From contig JAFEUB010001791.1 of assembly GCA_024529925.1 (NCBI GenBank), positions 548,501-612,500 of the forward strand: DNA of 64,000 nt, written 5' to 3'. Position 1 is the first letter of the stretch; the number at the start of each line of letters is the position of its first letter. Below are positions 25,276 to 37,300 of the stretch, one piece after another. The notes beneath the pieces are model-generated. The model did no database searches. It was not told the origin of the DNA and saw nothing but the letters and a program-made list of their open reading frames with translations. Both the position numbers and the translations under genes were made by a program. The DNA comes from Ophthalmolycus amberensis. Taxonomy: Eukaryota; Chordata; Actinopteri; Perciformes; Zoarcidae.

Positions 25276-25632
25276 CCTCTCGCTTCGGCCAGGGGCTTCA
25301 CGTCAAGTCATGTAAGACTTTATAGATTCATGGTCACGGGTAAAACGTGTCCCGCTGTGGAATAGTAGCGACGCCGAGAGGTAAACAGACCTCGGGCACG
25401 TCGCTAGAGGCCGTGTGTGACGGGGCCTCTGTTGGGGAAACAGCGCACAGTCCTGTTTCAGGCGGGAATGATGTCATTCCAAACGGAACAGCACGGTGGA
25501 GCTGAGGCCACGTGGATGAACACAGGCTGCAGTTATTAATGCACAAGAACGATGATCAGGAAAGGTGGAGTTTTGTTGCCGTCGTTATGTTTACGCAAGA
25601 AAATACTAATATACAGTGACATACCGTAAAGC

Positions 25633-25678
25633 GCTCATGCATGGGCTCATGCATGGGCTCATGCATGGGCTCATGCAG
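25633..25678 (+). repeat. 12-base tandem repeat GCTCATGCATGG x about 3.8
   Basis: Three perfect units and a diverged fourth. Each unit contains the self-complementary CATGCATG core. Confidence 0.95.
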
Positions 25679-26293
25679 AGACCACCCATCTCATCAGCCA
25701 AGGAAGATGTGTGTCCCCCACACAGCTACGTTACAGTGTTCAACGCAAGACATTTTTATAATGCCGTTATGTTGTGTTTAGGTTTCCAGATTTAGATTGC
25801 AGAGAGTTATGTATTCTTTTAGAGGGCCAGAGATGAGATGCAGGTCTAGCATAACGTGTGTGGATTTAACCCATCGGCAAGCTGATTCAAAGCCTCTAAC
25901 TCAGCATTTTCACAGCGTAGGAATGGTAATTCACAAACACCAACATATTTTCCCAAATGACACTTTAACTACATTTCTGTTACCCAAACTAAAGGGCCTG
26001 AATAGTTACTAAATCAGCTACATTGGGTAAACAGTCACTCACCCCAGTGGGGGTCCGGGGGTGTTGTATATCAGTCTGAACTTGTTATTTACTGAACTTG
26101 GTCCATCTTTGTGATAACATGCTGTCCTGCTGATAATAAATCTCACAGCTGTGCTGGAAATTGCTTTAGGCCTCTTAAGTTTCTTGCTACATGATAGTTG
26201 GATTTAAAATTACAATATCCAGCAATATAATCGAGTCAGGAGCAGAGCCAGGCTGACATCTGACTCTCTAGCTGTTGTCGATGAAGCTGCAGC

Positions 26294-26313
26294 AGAGAGA
26301 GAGAGAGAGAGAG
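26294..26313. repeat. (GA)n microsatellite
   Basis: About ten GA units in intergenic DNA. Confidence 0.9.
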
Positions 26314-29300
26314 GTCCACAAGGGGAAGTGGGAGGCTTGGGTCTGCTCAGCAGCCAGCTGGACTCCCCTGGAAAATACAAGATGCCTTCCTGTGCCAGAA
26401 ATCTGCAGACCAAGAGGGAAATGTGAATGAAAGCGGGGAAAATGTTAGTGTGCAAGCTGCTGGCCAAGAAGGAGAAAGAGAAGATGGTTCATATTCTTCA
26501 AATTCAACAATCTTCTGAAGAGCAAAAATAGAACTGGAGGAGGAAAAGGAAGAAAAAAAGCCGAATTTACCTCGGTAATAAGAAGGTAAAGTGGTTAAAG
26601 AGAGAAAAACAGAAGCTTTTAGTACGTGGCTGAGTTTTGGATTACATTACGAAATGAAGCATAAAATCTTGAAAGTTTTGCGTTCTTGGAATGCCATGAG
26701 TAAACAACATGGCTTTGCAAATCCTTGATTTGACCTTATGATGCAGCATTCTAAAAAACAGGATGTAACACATTACAGATGTCTTCAAGAAAACCATTTC
26801 CTTTGTTTGCAAAGTGATCAAATGCATTTACTCAAGTACTGTACAGTACACATTTGAGGAGTCATTTTTATGCTACTAAATTAAAGAATTGAGAATTAAA
26901 GATTAAATAATTTCAAATGGCTGCACCTCGAATCGTTGCAGCAGTTAACAGTAACATTGCGAAAGAAAAATGAATTATGGCGTGTGAAAAGAAGTTGTAA
27001 AGAAGAAGGAGAAGCCTGTTTGCAGTTGATGCTGTGACTGGTCTAACCTGGACATCAAGACATCTTTGGACCTGACTTATCACCAAATCAAAGCCTGCTG
27101 CGATAGCACTTATGTATTAACAAGAACCACAAATCTTCCAGCCATTACTTGTATTGTTATTAGCATCAACATTCATGGCAGTGGGAGCGCTGCATCCTTC
27201 ACCTGATATGATAATGTATGAACATAATCACATCATATGTGTAAAAGTTACAGTTTATATGCAATTAACTTTGAAAAGACAATGTAAATATTTCTGACAA
27301 GACAATCTGAACCGCCTTAACATTCTCACTGATGATAAATCAGGTGATCACACAAGTTCATGAGAAAAACTATGGATAGCAAGTTGACCAAGCACCCCCC
27401 AAAGTACTTTTTCATTTAAAAAAACAACTTGACTTATAAAAACCTGTTTTACAAGTTTACAAAAGGCAACTTTAATAGTCACCAATAAAATAAAATCCAA
27501 GAAAATCTAAATTCTACCCCTTTATTACATAATAAATATTTGTGTGAATATGAAAATGTTATGGTCTGACTGGGTGGTATAATAAATTTACTTTCAATCC
27601 AGGGTAGCCTATGTAGCTCTGTCCACAAGCATCATATAGGTAAAGGGTACCACCAGTGAAGGTGCTAGCCAAGATTTAACTCTATTTTTACTGCAGTAAT
27701 TGCTGAATTATGATTATTTTAGAATATCCCCCCCATGGCCCTCAGTGGGCTTCTTATTTGTGGAAGTAGCTGTGGGAGAATCTGATTTAATCGCTTGTGT
27801 GTGAGGATAAGTCTCTTGGAAATGATGTAATGCACCTGTGTGCTGACTAAGCACAGCCTACATTTATATACTTAAGCGTCACACACTTTTAAAGATTTCC
27901 TGATGCTTGAAAACGTATTGACTTCGTGACAGCTCAGCATTTTCAGTGTAACGGCGCCCCCGTGTGGTACAACGATATAATTGCAGCCTGCTGCCGGAAA
28001 ATGGCGTGGTACAGCATTTAGCCCCTCTCATTCAGCCTGTAGAAAGTTTTCACCATCTTGTAAAGTAGTCGCATTTATTTTCAATAATCTGCAAGCACAA
28101 TGAACATCTGTTTGTCAGTTTGATGTTTGTAATTCGACCAACTGGACTAGTTTGATTGGAACATTCTGACATTCTTGCAGTAAGCAGGTAAGTTGTTACT
28201 TCCTCCTGAAAAGCAGGTTGAAGCCGATATCGGAAGTCGGATCATCACTTGACAGGAACCAGTTATTCTCCCCCAGTAAACATACATAACTTAAACACGT
28301 GTATTAGCATAGCGTGTTGACAATAACTTCATTAAAGTACAGCACTACGCCCTGGAGTGACAAAAGGTTGACTGTGTAGGCCAACACACCCTGACAACCT
28401 TATTCAGTTCGATCTGGCTGCAGTACTCCTGGTGAACAGCAGGCGGCAGTATAACTGCAGTGTTCCAGCTTGATGCCTGTGTGTGTACAGCTGAAACCCC
28501 ACAAGGGGCTCTGCTACAACACAGGATTTGAGTTTTGATAATGGGAGTTTGTCTAGGAGGTATATATAATTATACTGACCCACTTTATGTAATCTGGTTA
28601 CTGCCTCTATCCAACAACAATTTATTCATTTATTTAGTTGCATCCTGCAGAAAACTGCCCAACTCTCGTTTTTTAAAACAGTTGTATTGTACAAGTATTT
28701 TTCCTTATCGGTATATATATATATTTTTTGACATTTGTAGTACTTGGCTCTTGCTTTCACGCCTTCTGAATGTGTGTATCATATTCACCAAACACACAAG
28801 GCAAATTCCTTGTGTGTTTAAACCTACTTGGCAATAATTAGTCTGATTGGTTAACATCTCACTCCTCACAAATGTCGCTAATTAGCGCTACATATTCATT
28901 TTAGTGCAAGCGCAGTATCTCCAGTGTCATTTTATCAACCATAAATCTGATTCCTACTGTCGTTTGTTAATCGCTGTTAGCCTGATTAAAAAAGCCACGT
29001 TCTGTTGTTGTTGTTGTTTTATGGTAGTAGGCCTTTTTTATTTGGTGACTTGTGGATCTCATCTTATATCATATCTCATTTTTGAGCAAATCCAACAGAT
29101 CAATTCACTCTCCACTCCTATCTTGTCCTCCTTTGCATGCACAATGAATTTATGTCCTCTCCTTCCTATTTTAACACACAAATTAACACCTGACCCGCTC
29201 TCTCCAGCTTGCCAGCACTCATGTAAAGTGGAAATCTGTGGCAGCAACTGCATATTTTTTTAGCAGGAGAGCGTCAGCCGCCTGTGTGAGATGAGTGACA

Positions 29301-29951
29301 GCACACGCAGAATGCTGCGAGTAGCATTTGCAAGTCAATGCTCAGATTTAACCTCTTCCCTCTCCCCTCAGTGCGGATCTCGACTGGCTAAATTCAAAAT
29401 CAACCTCTGAAAAGATTCTCTTCACTCTCTTGCAGAACGTGAGAGTATGCACCGTCGCATTGACCTTGTCTAGGAAATCCACCGACACACGTGGTGGAGT
29501 TATCTTTTTGCAATAAGACACCATGAGGAAAATATTTTCTAAAAGTCCTCTTGCTTTATCATTACATCTGTGACCATGCAGTGCAATTTTGTATCTCATG
29601 GCCAAATTATGCAAGCTCATGCTTTCACAGGCATTCGGAAAGTCAAAAGTAAATCTTGTTCCATTTCACTGGAGAAAACAATGCCAGTGAAAAGGTGAGG
29701 TGTACATTCCACCTCTCCTTTACTGATGAAAACAGTACCCTGTTTACAAAACAAAACTATTACGTAAAAACCATAGAAGTAGAGGGTTCAGTGTTGATCT
29801 CTTCAGTTGAGGAGACTTTTGAGTAACAACATTACAGCACAGCTCTTGGATTCCTATACACATGCCTGTGGGCGTAAATGTGTCGGCGTCTGTTTTATGT
29901 GTGCATACATACGTGTGTGTGCCACAGAGGGTATTTATTTATGATGAAGAG

Positions 29952-30006
<55 letters not shown>
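29952..30006. repeat. (GT)n microsatellite
   Basis: GT array with one GC interruption. A purine-rich G-run stretch of about 300 bases follows. Confidence 0.95.
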
Positions 30007-31897
30007 GGCATGTGCGCATCGCTGCTGCTGATGTGGGTCATTACCCTTTTTTTCTCCCCCCAGGGGCCGGACAGCAGGAGGGGACAGAAGGGGAGGGGAT
30101 GGATGGAGGGGTGTGTGATGGGGGGGGAGAAATGGAGGGTGGTGGAGGGAGTAGGAGGAGGAGGTTGGGGTTGAGATTGTGTGTGTGTGTGTTAAAAAGG
30201 GAGGGGGGGGTGTCCCAGAGGACTAGAGACCAATAAATCACAGTGCCGTCTCTGCGCTGACACCCAGCTTGTCTGATGAGGCACAGGGAAGGAGTGGGGG
30301 CAAAGTGAGAGGCGAATACGAGTGGGGGTGGTGGTGGTGGTGGTGGGGGGGGCGGCACCACCATGACAACATTGTGGCCTTGTCTTCCTGTCACTCAAGC
30401 CCACGCAGGAGCCGCTCTCGACCCCATCCCAGAGGCACTGGAGGGATTGAAGAGAGGTGGCGGGGAGCAAATGGGGATACCACAAAACCAAAAGTTTATA
30501 ACCCCAACCAAAGCACCTTCCTCCAATATCATTCTTTCCCCCTCGTGGGATGCCGAAGCTCTGTCTGCTGTCGAGTGGAACAGAGGTGAACGAGAGGGGA
30601 AAAAAATCCACTCTCTGACTTGGCTTCCATGCTGTGAGATCATTCATTTACATTCCAGGAATATTTTTGGAAATCTATTCTTGACTGCTTAAAGTTCGTG
30701 ATTTTCTTAATCTTCCAAAACTTTTCTAGAAAAAGGTGAACATTCGGATACATGCACGACGTCACTGCTGAATGATAGAAAATAGAATAAAAACATTGGA
30801 AGGTGGGTGTTTTTAAAATGCTGAGAAAGAAATGCAGTGGCAGCCCTCAAAAGGCAGCGTGTCTTGTAGCTCCATGTGCTTTGTGGTCTGCAGAGGCTGA
30901 ACTGCTGTTGGAGAAAAATGGTTTCCTTGCTGTGAAAATTGCAGGTCTGGAGAGAAGGCCTTGCTGTGAACGTGATGTCTACCATTGATGTGATTTAGGT
31001 ATATTTTATAAATCAAACTATGGTCCAAGTAGCTCTATAGAAACGCACTGAAGTGTTCATCGAGCCTTTCATCACAAAAACACTCGACTAAACATCAACA
31101 AGGATACAAAGAAATGCAACACTGACGCATTCTGCTGTGGATTTTTCTGTTGATTTTCAGAGCGAGTTTCTGCGCCTCAACGTTTACAGATGGGATTTTA
31201 GCATACAATCCTGCAACTGCCAGTGTTTACGGAGAGAGCACCAGACAAGTGAAGCTTATTGATCCCAGCGAAACATTGTAATAACCGCTCTCATCGCGCT
31301 GCCTCCCGACCAACAAAAGGAAAGACATGACAGTTCATCTTCTTGACCGGATATCTGTCCAGCAGACCTTGTCCGGCGTCATTAAGAGCTAATATCATCG
31401 CCCACAGTTTGACACTGATATCGCTGTGGGCAACCACAGCGGAATGATGTCGTCTCTGTAGGCTTTCATGGGAAGTGAACTTGTTTTCATCACCTCATTC
31501 AAAAACCACTCCCAGCTGATGTTTTTGCTGCTTGGTAATAATTTCCCCCACTGTACTTTGAATACCCGGTGGTTTGGCTTCTTTTCTTCCCCTTAAGTTG
31601 AGACGATAAAAGGATGCTGCTGCTCCCTCGGGGCCCTGTTCCCCTGTTCCACTGGTTTGCTCTTTCGAGACAGGTGTGTGTAGGTGAGCATGTGTCTGGT
31701 TGCACTCGGCATACATGTGTTTGGCGGGATTGTCTCTTTACGACCTCGCACCACTGAGCTAAAACCAAACGCTCCTGCAGCATTACGACCATTGTGCTCT
31801 GTCCCATTGTGGGGCCACTTTGATGTCCCGCAGCTCTGAGCCTCTGGAGAGACAGGCACACTGTGGACTTGGTTTATTTAATCAGTGGAGCTCAGCC

Positions 31898-31932
<35 letters not shown>
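31898..31932. repeat. (CA)n microsatellite
   Basis: About 17 CA units. Confidence 0.95.
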
Positions 31933-31934
<2 letters not shown>

Positions 31935-32063
31935 CTAGCATACTCCTTCCTCTGACCTGCCAATAGCAATAATATGTGTCCTTCACTTATCATTTTCTAT
32001 TATCTATATTATTATGCCTCCCCCAGCACAGTGTAACGCAGCCTCATACATCCTGTGCACCCC

Positions 32064-32123
32064 CTTCCCCACCCTCACCCTCACCCTCACCCTCAACCCC
32101 ACCGCCCAGCAAGCACTCCCGCC

Positions 32124-32187
<64 letters not shown>
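32064..32187. repeat. (CACCCT)n followed by a long (CA)n array
   Basis: Several CCCTCA hexamers at 32064-32094, then, after about 30 bases, a CA array of about 32 units at 32124-32187, one of the longest uninterrupted CA runs in the window. Confidence 0.95.
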
Positions 32188-32189
<2 letters not shown>

Positions 32190-32329
32190 AAACATCCCTT
32201 CGTGCAGCAGCAGACTGCAAAGTACTGCATTCCTCATGACTTTTTTTCCCTTTTTTTTCTAATAAATGTGATCCCAGAATCCGGGAGGGAGACCAGTGCT
32301 GTGCATTAAAATTCATGGGAAAAAAATGG

Positions 32330-32464
32330 CAATAAAATCTTTCTTTCTCTCTCTCTCTCTCTCTTCCCCTCTTTCTCTCCTCCCCTCCCCACTTGCTCCC
32401 CTCACCCCTCTCTCTTTTTCATTCCCTCACTTGTCTGCTCAACACATAGGCCTACTCGCACAAG

Positions 32465-32504
<40 letters not shown>

Positions 32505-32700
32505 TTTCATAACCCGTGTGTGCACTCTCCTTCTCGTTCAATCTCTAAACCTCCTACTGGCTCGTCTTTCTCAGCACCCCCCCTGCTGTCCTTCATCCTT
32601 TATTCTCTTCCTCCTCCCTCCCTCCCTCCCTTCTTCCCTCCCTCTCCCCCTCCCCCTCTGCGTTTCCTCTGTCTCTTTCTCACACACACACACATGTATC
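32330..32700. repeat. (CT)n/pyrimidine-rich tract with embedded (CA)n
   Basis: CT-rich low-complexity DNA interrupted by a CA array at 32467-32503. Long frames here are translations of the repeat, not genes. Confidence 0.85.
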
Positions 32701-33299
32701 ACACAAACACACACACACCATCTATATTTTCCAACTCCACCTCTGGCAGGTTGTGATTTCCACTGTCAGAAATTGCTTTTTCAATATCTCTCTCTCTAAT
32801 TATGAGCCCCGCCAAAGGGGTCGTGCCACCAGAATACCAATTTTTTCCACCGTTTCCCTCTTCTTCTTCAGAATAATTCTCCTTTTCCAGGTAACAACAA
32901 TGTGCATATTCAAAATATTCCCATGCAAGCGTTGCAGCATCATCCCTGTTGTATTTCTGTGGGTTCTGCCGGCTCTGATTTAGATGTATTTGGTCTTTCC
33001 ATGTTTGGTCAGCTCCCTGTGTACATGATTAATTTTTGACATCTAGAAATGAGGAGGATGATGCAGAAGTTAGAGCAGAGTCTATTTATTCCCACACCAA
33101 CAAGGACGAATTGGGGGAAAAGTAAGATTTTTTTCTACGCGTTGATGGTTTGTGGAGAGGGAAAAAAAAGAAAACCACTGAATCTTGATACAGCCACCAC
33201 ACAACTCCTCGCGCTCTCAATCATTCCCTGTACCCAGGAAAGGGTTAACCTCACAGAGCAGTTGTAGCCTGCTTGATTGACGTGCGGAGCATTGTGCTG

Positions 33300-33410
33300 C
33301 CCATACCCTCCAATCAGCAAACGGTCAGCACGCCCCACGTGGGTGTTCTCAGTACTCATTGGCTCATTTTACCAGTGTTTACCGTGCCGAGGCCGAGCCC
33401 CACGTGGAGA
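33300..33410 (+). promoter_or_regulatory. tle2: Promoter-like cluster upstream of tle2: two CACGTG E-boxes and two CCAAT boxes
   Basis: CCAAT at 33310-33314 and its reverse ATTGG at 33358-33362 flank the first CACGTG (33336-33341). A second CACGTG lies at 33401-33406. Both E-boxes sit inside the same longer word, GCCCCACGTGG. The cluster lies about 0.9-1.0 kb before the tle2 ATG. The motifs are seen directly; a promoter role is inferred from position and clustering. Confidence 0.45.
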
Positions 33411-33839
33411 TTTCATTCAATCACTGAACAATTTATCTGAACCCCGTCTTTCTAAAGAAAAGATTACAATATAAAATACACATTTGATAATTCTTTGGAT
33501 AGATTTTCTAATCACCATGCAACACTAAGAAAAACAACTTGCATGGTTTTCTTGTCAAATATCAGCAGGCTATTTGAAGAACAGCATTGTGGGAGTGCTC
33601 GATGTTCTTGGACTCCCCAATATTTATGATTTTAAATGGTAGATTTGGATTCAATAATTTTTTTCTGGAAAAAAAAAAGAACATCACTAAACCATCACAC
33701 GGTTTATTAATTTTGATAAAACAAAACGGTGGGGGTAAAGCAGTGTCTTCAGGTCTCCTCCCCCCTCCTTAAAGAAAGCTACTCATATGTTATGTCCCAT
33801 TGAGGATCAGAGAAGGGGGGAGTGAGGGACTGAGAGTGT

Positions 33840-34334
33840 TGTGTGAAAAGAGTGCAGGCCAGCTAGCGAAACAAAAGAGGCTGCGGCTACATTGAATGTG
33901 CCGGTGGTGTGTCCGTCTCCGAAACCACAGGCAAACCACATCCCCCACCCCCCCCCTCCCCATCTGGCCTTTATGCTACGGACGGCGAAGATATATCGGA
34001 GAGGGAAACCAATTCCGATATTATAATTGCTGGAAGCGCGAAGTTGAGGACTTGGAAGAACGCTCCCTTGGACCCCGGGTGTCTCTCTCTCCTCTCCCCG
34101 TCGAGTGCGGTGTGCGGTGTGCGGTTGGAGATATAACCCCAGAACAAAGGAGTCTTGAGGCGAGGAATGAGCGAGCCGAGACTAGCTTTGCCATTACCTC
34201 TGAAACCGGGCCAAATGCCTCTCTGAGACCAACAATAGTACATCGGCTGCACGCATTTCTCGACAAAGCTTTCCGCCCCAACGAGGGAGAAAGAAGAAGG
34301 ACAAAAAAAAACACCGCACAAGTCGGCGGCTACA
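33840..34334 (+). other. tle2: tle2 5' UTR (probable)
   Basis: GC-rich, CpG-containing sequence directly before the TLE start codon. TLE genes are known to have long 5' UTRs. An upstream ATG at 33896 opens a frame that overlaps the main start in another frame. The 5' limit is a guess. Confidence 0.45.
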
Positions 34335-34358
34335 ATGTTTCCTCAAAACCGACCACCG
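34335..34358 (+). CDS. tle2: tle exon 1 (coding part)
   Basis: Eight codons, MFPQNRPP, matching the MFPQ/MYPQ start of vertebrate TLEs. Donor CCG|GTAAGT, phase 0. A short first coding exon is usual for the family. Confidence 0.9.
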
Positions 34359-37300
34359 GTAAGTACGCTACGCTACTATGTAACCGTCTACACGCGTTGA
34401 ACGAGGTTATTGTCTTACATCCGGAACCTCCATTAAATACAACGTGTGTTCGTGATAAACGAGGTTGTTTTTAAAGCCTCAATGAGAAAGTGCAAGCAGA
34501 AATCGTTCTGTCTTTTGTCACCCTCTCTGTGCATTTCCGGGGACTCCTTTTGTGGGGGGAATTGTAACATAACGTATGATAGAATATAGGCTTATGTAGC
34601 CGACATATGAGCTTCTTTGCCTTTTTATATGAACGCCGTGTGTAAGCTATGCAGGTCAGGCAGATCGCTGTCAGTAGGGGTTCAGTCCAACTTTGCTCAG
34701 TGTCTTTGTGTGTGGATCTCATGTCCTTGGTGGCCACCACCACCACCAGTTTAGGAACATGGAGCCTCCTTCTAATTCCCCATACTATTGTGGAGTTGAC
34801 CCAGATGATGAAGTGTGTGTTTGTTTGTCCCCTTCCTCGCAGGCTGTGAGGGGGCAGAGTGAGTCAGCTTGGCTTGTTGACACCTTCACTCAACGGTCTG
34901 CCCTTCTCAAGTGCCACTATAGTTGTTTAAAAAAAAAAAAAAATCTGCTTTTTGAAATATATTTTCAATCATACCGCGGGTGATCCGTGCCCCCTGATTT
35001 ATTGATTTGATGGACCAAAAACTAGAAGCTCATCCTTTTTTATTGAAGAAGATAATCACTTTTTTGCCAGAAGTCCTCGGTACTGGCTGGTAATGTGGTT
35101 AATGAGAAAGAAATTGGCTTGCTGTCTGTGTTTTGAGCTGGATCTCCGTGAGGTTAGGAGCGAAAATTCATGCTGCATGACTTTCATTTGTTTTAGTCGA
35201 GTTAGGTGGAGAGCTTTTGAGCAGACTGAAATACATAAACACTGGTCCTCGAGCAGTGTGAAGTATCAATTAAGACCTGCTCATTTGCCTAACCCTCATC
35301 TACATTCCTCAGCCATACCACCCTGCACCCCACCCCGACAGTGTTTAGACCTTCACGTCGCAGGCATTGAAACCAGATTAAGCACAATGTGAAGTATAAC
35401 TTCATGTGTTTGTGCCACTTTAATTAATTCTTCTCACGAATTCATTTGTGCAGGTAAAGACCCGAAAAACCCACCATTTTAAACTTTGCCGTCTTTATGT
35501 GTTTGCATGAGGCTTAAATTGCATCCAGCATTGTAACTTTTATTATTTCAGTACTTCCTTTTGAGTGATAAAGGGAACTTGTGAGTCTCCGCTATCCAAA
35601 CACACACACAGCACATACACAAACATTACACACACACCGGCAGCTGTGTATGTAGTATAGCAGACTGCAGGAAGGCAGGGCAGGAGGTAGACTGTGGGCC
35701 TGTGGTTTGCACTGTAAACCCAATCCCTCTCATCCAGCCTCTCCTCGCTGTGTTCCTGTGAGAGCTCCAAACCACATCTTAATGTATGGGCAGGCGTCCC
35801 AGGGTGAGAGGAGCAGACTGCGGCAGGTCTGGGTGGAATGTTACGACCAGCGGCCCTGCTTCATTTCCACCCTCCGCAGAACTTAACGGTACCACGTGTG
35901 ACGCCCGTCCTCAGAAAGTCTCCGGCCGCCGGCGGCGCTTGTTTGCACCTCGGAGCGAAGGGCCACTCAACCCGGCAAACTGTTTAATCTCTGAAATGCA
36001 AGGCAGGCAGTAACCTGTCATCACTGCATACTGGCCGGCTGTGAAGGATGTGACCCATATATTATATAAACATGGGACTTGTAATAACAGATGTATAGTT
36101 CTTTAACACAATTAAGAGTTATGCTAAATACATTTCACAATTAGGATAGTGAACAGGAGACTTTGTGGTATAGCTTCCTAGTGTATTGACCAAATGCAGT
36201 ACATCAACTGAACTCCTCACCAGAGATTCAAATTATGTTCAAAGATGTAATGACGCTGTGGTGTCAACATAAACAGGACATAGAAACAGTCTTAAAAAAT
36301 GCTTCAGGAACTTCTATGTGCACAGATGATTTTTGCCAAATACAGTATACCATCTGAGACGGGTATAGGAGAGGTCGGGCATGGCTGTCTGTCTTAAATC
36401 CTAAATGTTCTTTCTGATATGGAACAGGGCTAGAAACACACCAGGCTACGGTGTGCTGCAGGAATGAGCCATAAAACAAGGAAGTGAGTTAGCATTTTTG
36501 CACTTTTGGTTCCCGTCTCTCGGAGTCGTTTTTTTTTTAATGGGTTTATGGTTAGATCCCTCAAAAAAACACCGTCTGTGTTATGTTTTAAATGAGGCGT
36601 TTGCTAACAAGTGGCTAAATGGGACTACAAAACATCCCGCTGACTTGTTCACCTTTACAGCCTTTTTCTTTATCCTCACTCTCGCGCACAAATGGCGTCC
36701 TTTAACGTTAGCTTTTTAGTTCTGTCGAACAAACAAGTATCGGTAACATGCGTTTGCCACAGAGCCTATTTTCTGTAATAATCCAGAACCGAATGGAAAC
36801 ATCCCATTGGGTTTTTGACAAGGGAGCCAGTGCGATGCTAACTTTAATGCAGGCCTGTTAAATTACATCACCCCTTCAGCGGTCTATGCTGCAGACACAC
36901 AAATGGAGGAGAAGAAGCAATCAAAACACCAGAGCCGAGTATAGAAATGTATTCAAATCAGAAACTAACACTTAATGTTGTTGGCCTGTCATGATACTAA
37001 GCACGTTTGCAAAATACACAGAACGAGGCTACGGTGCAGCGACTACTTTTCACTGCGTCAAATCACGAGCGCAACGCAATCCGGCGCTGTGCCCAAAGTT
37101 CAACCTGGTTGCACCTCAATGTGCACTGAACCCAGCGGCGAGCGCAGCGCAAACCGCTTCCTGTGTGAAAAGTCCTTCAGACTTAAACTGAATGCACACA
37201 GAAAGACATAGCGGTGGCATTAGCCTGTTCGCTGTAACACAGTTAGATTGGTCCTAATATTACCAAGAGCCCACGAACAATCATTTTATCCTGAACAATG

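Larger units (their letters stand above)
19200..33300. other. Intergenic DNA between plpp2 and tle2
   Basis: About 14 kb with no reading frame, splice pattern or protein stretch I recognise. Open frames of up to 150 codons occur but are mostly GT/CA-repeat translations or AT-rich chance frames. It contains CA and GA microsatellites, a 12-base tandem repeat at 25633 and purine/pyrimidine-biased stretches at 30060-30340 and 32330-32690. Unmasked transposon remnants and enhancers are likely but not identified. Confidence 0.6.

Noticed and set aside
29862..30647. Several overlapping frames of 100-150 codons on both strands
   Set aside because: They translate GT and GGA repeats (Val-Cys, Gly/Glu and Pro runs). 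Frames on both strands at once indicate stop-poor low-complexity DNA.
33465..33480. TATAAAAT sequence upstream of tle2 as a TATA box
   Set aside because: AT-rich context makes chance likely, and the implied 5' UTR of over 800 bases cannot be tested from sequence.
33971..34321. Minus-strand frames of 97-116 codons across the tle2 5' UTR
   Set aside because: Shadows of stop-poor GC-rich 5' UTR; no recognisable domains and no splice context.
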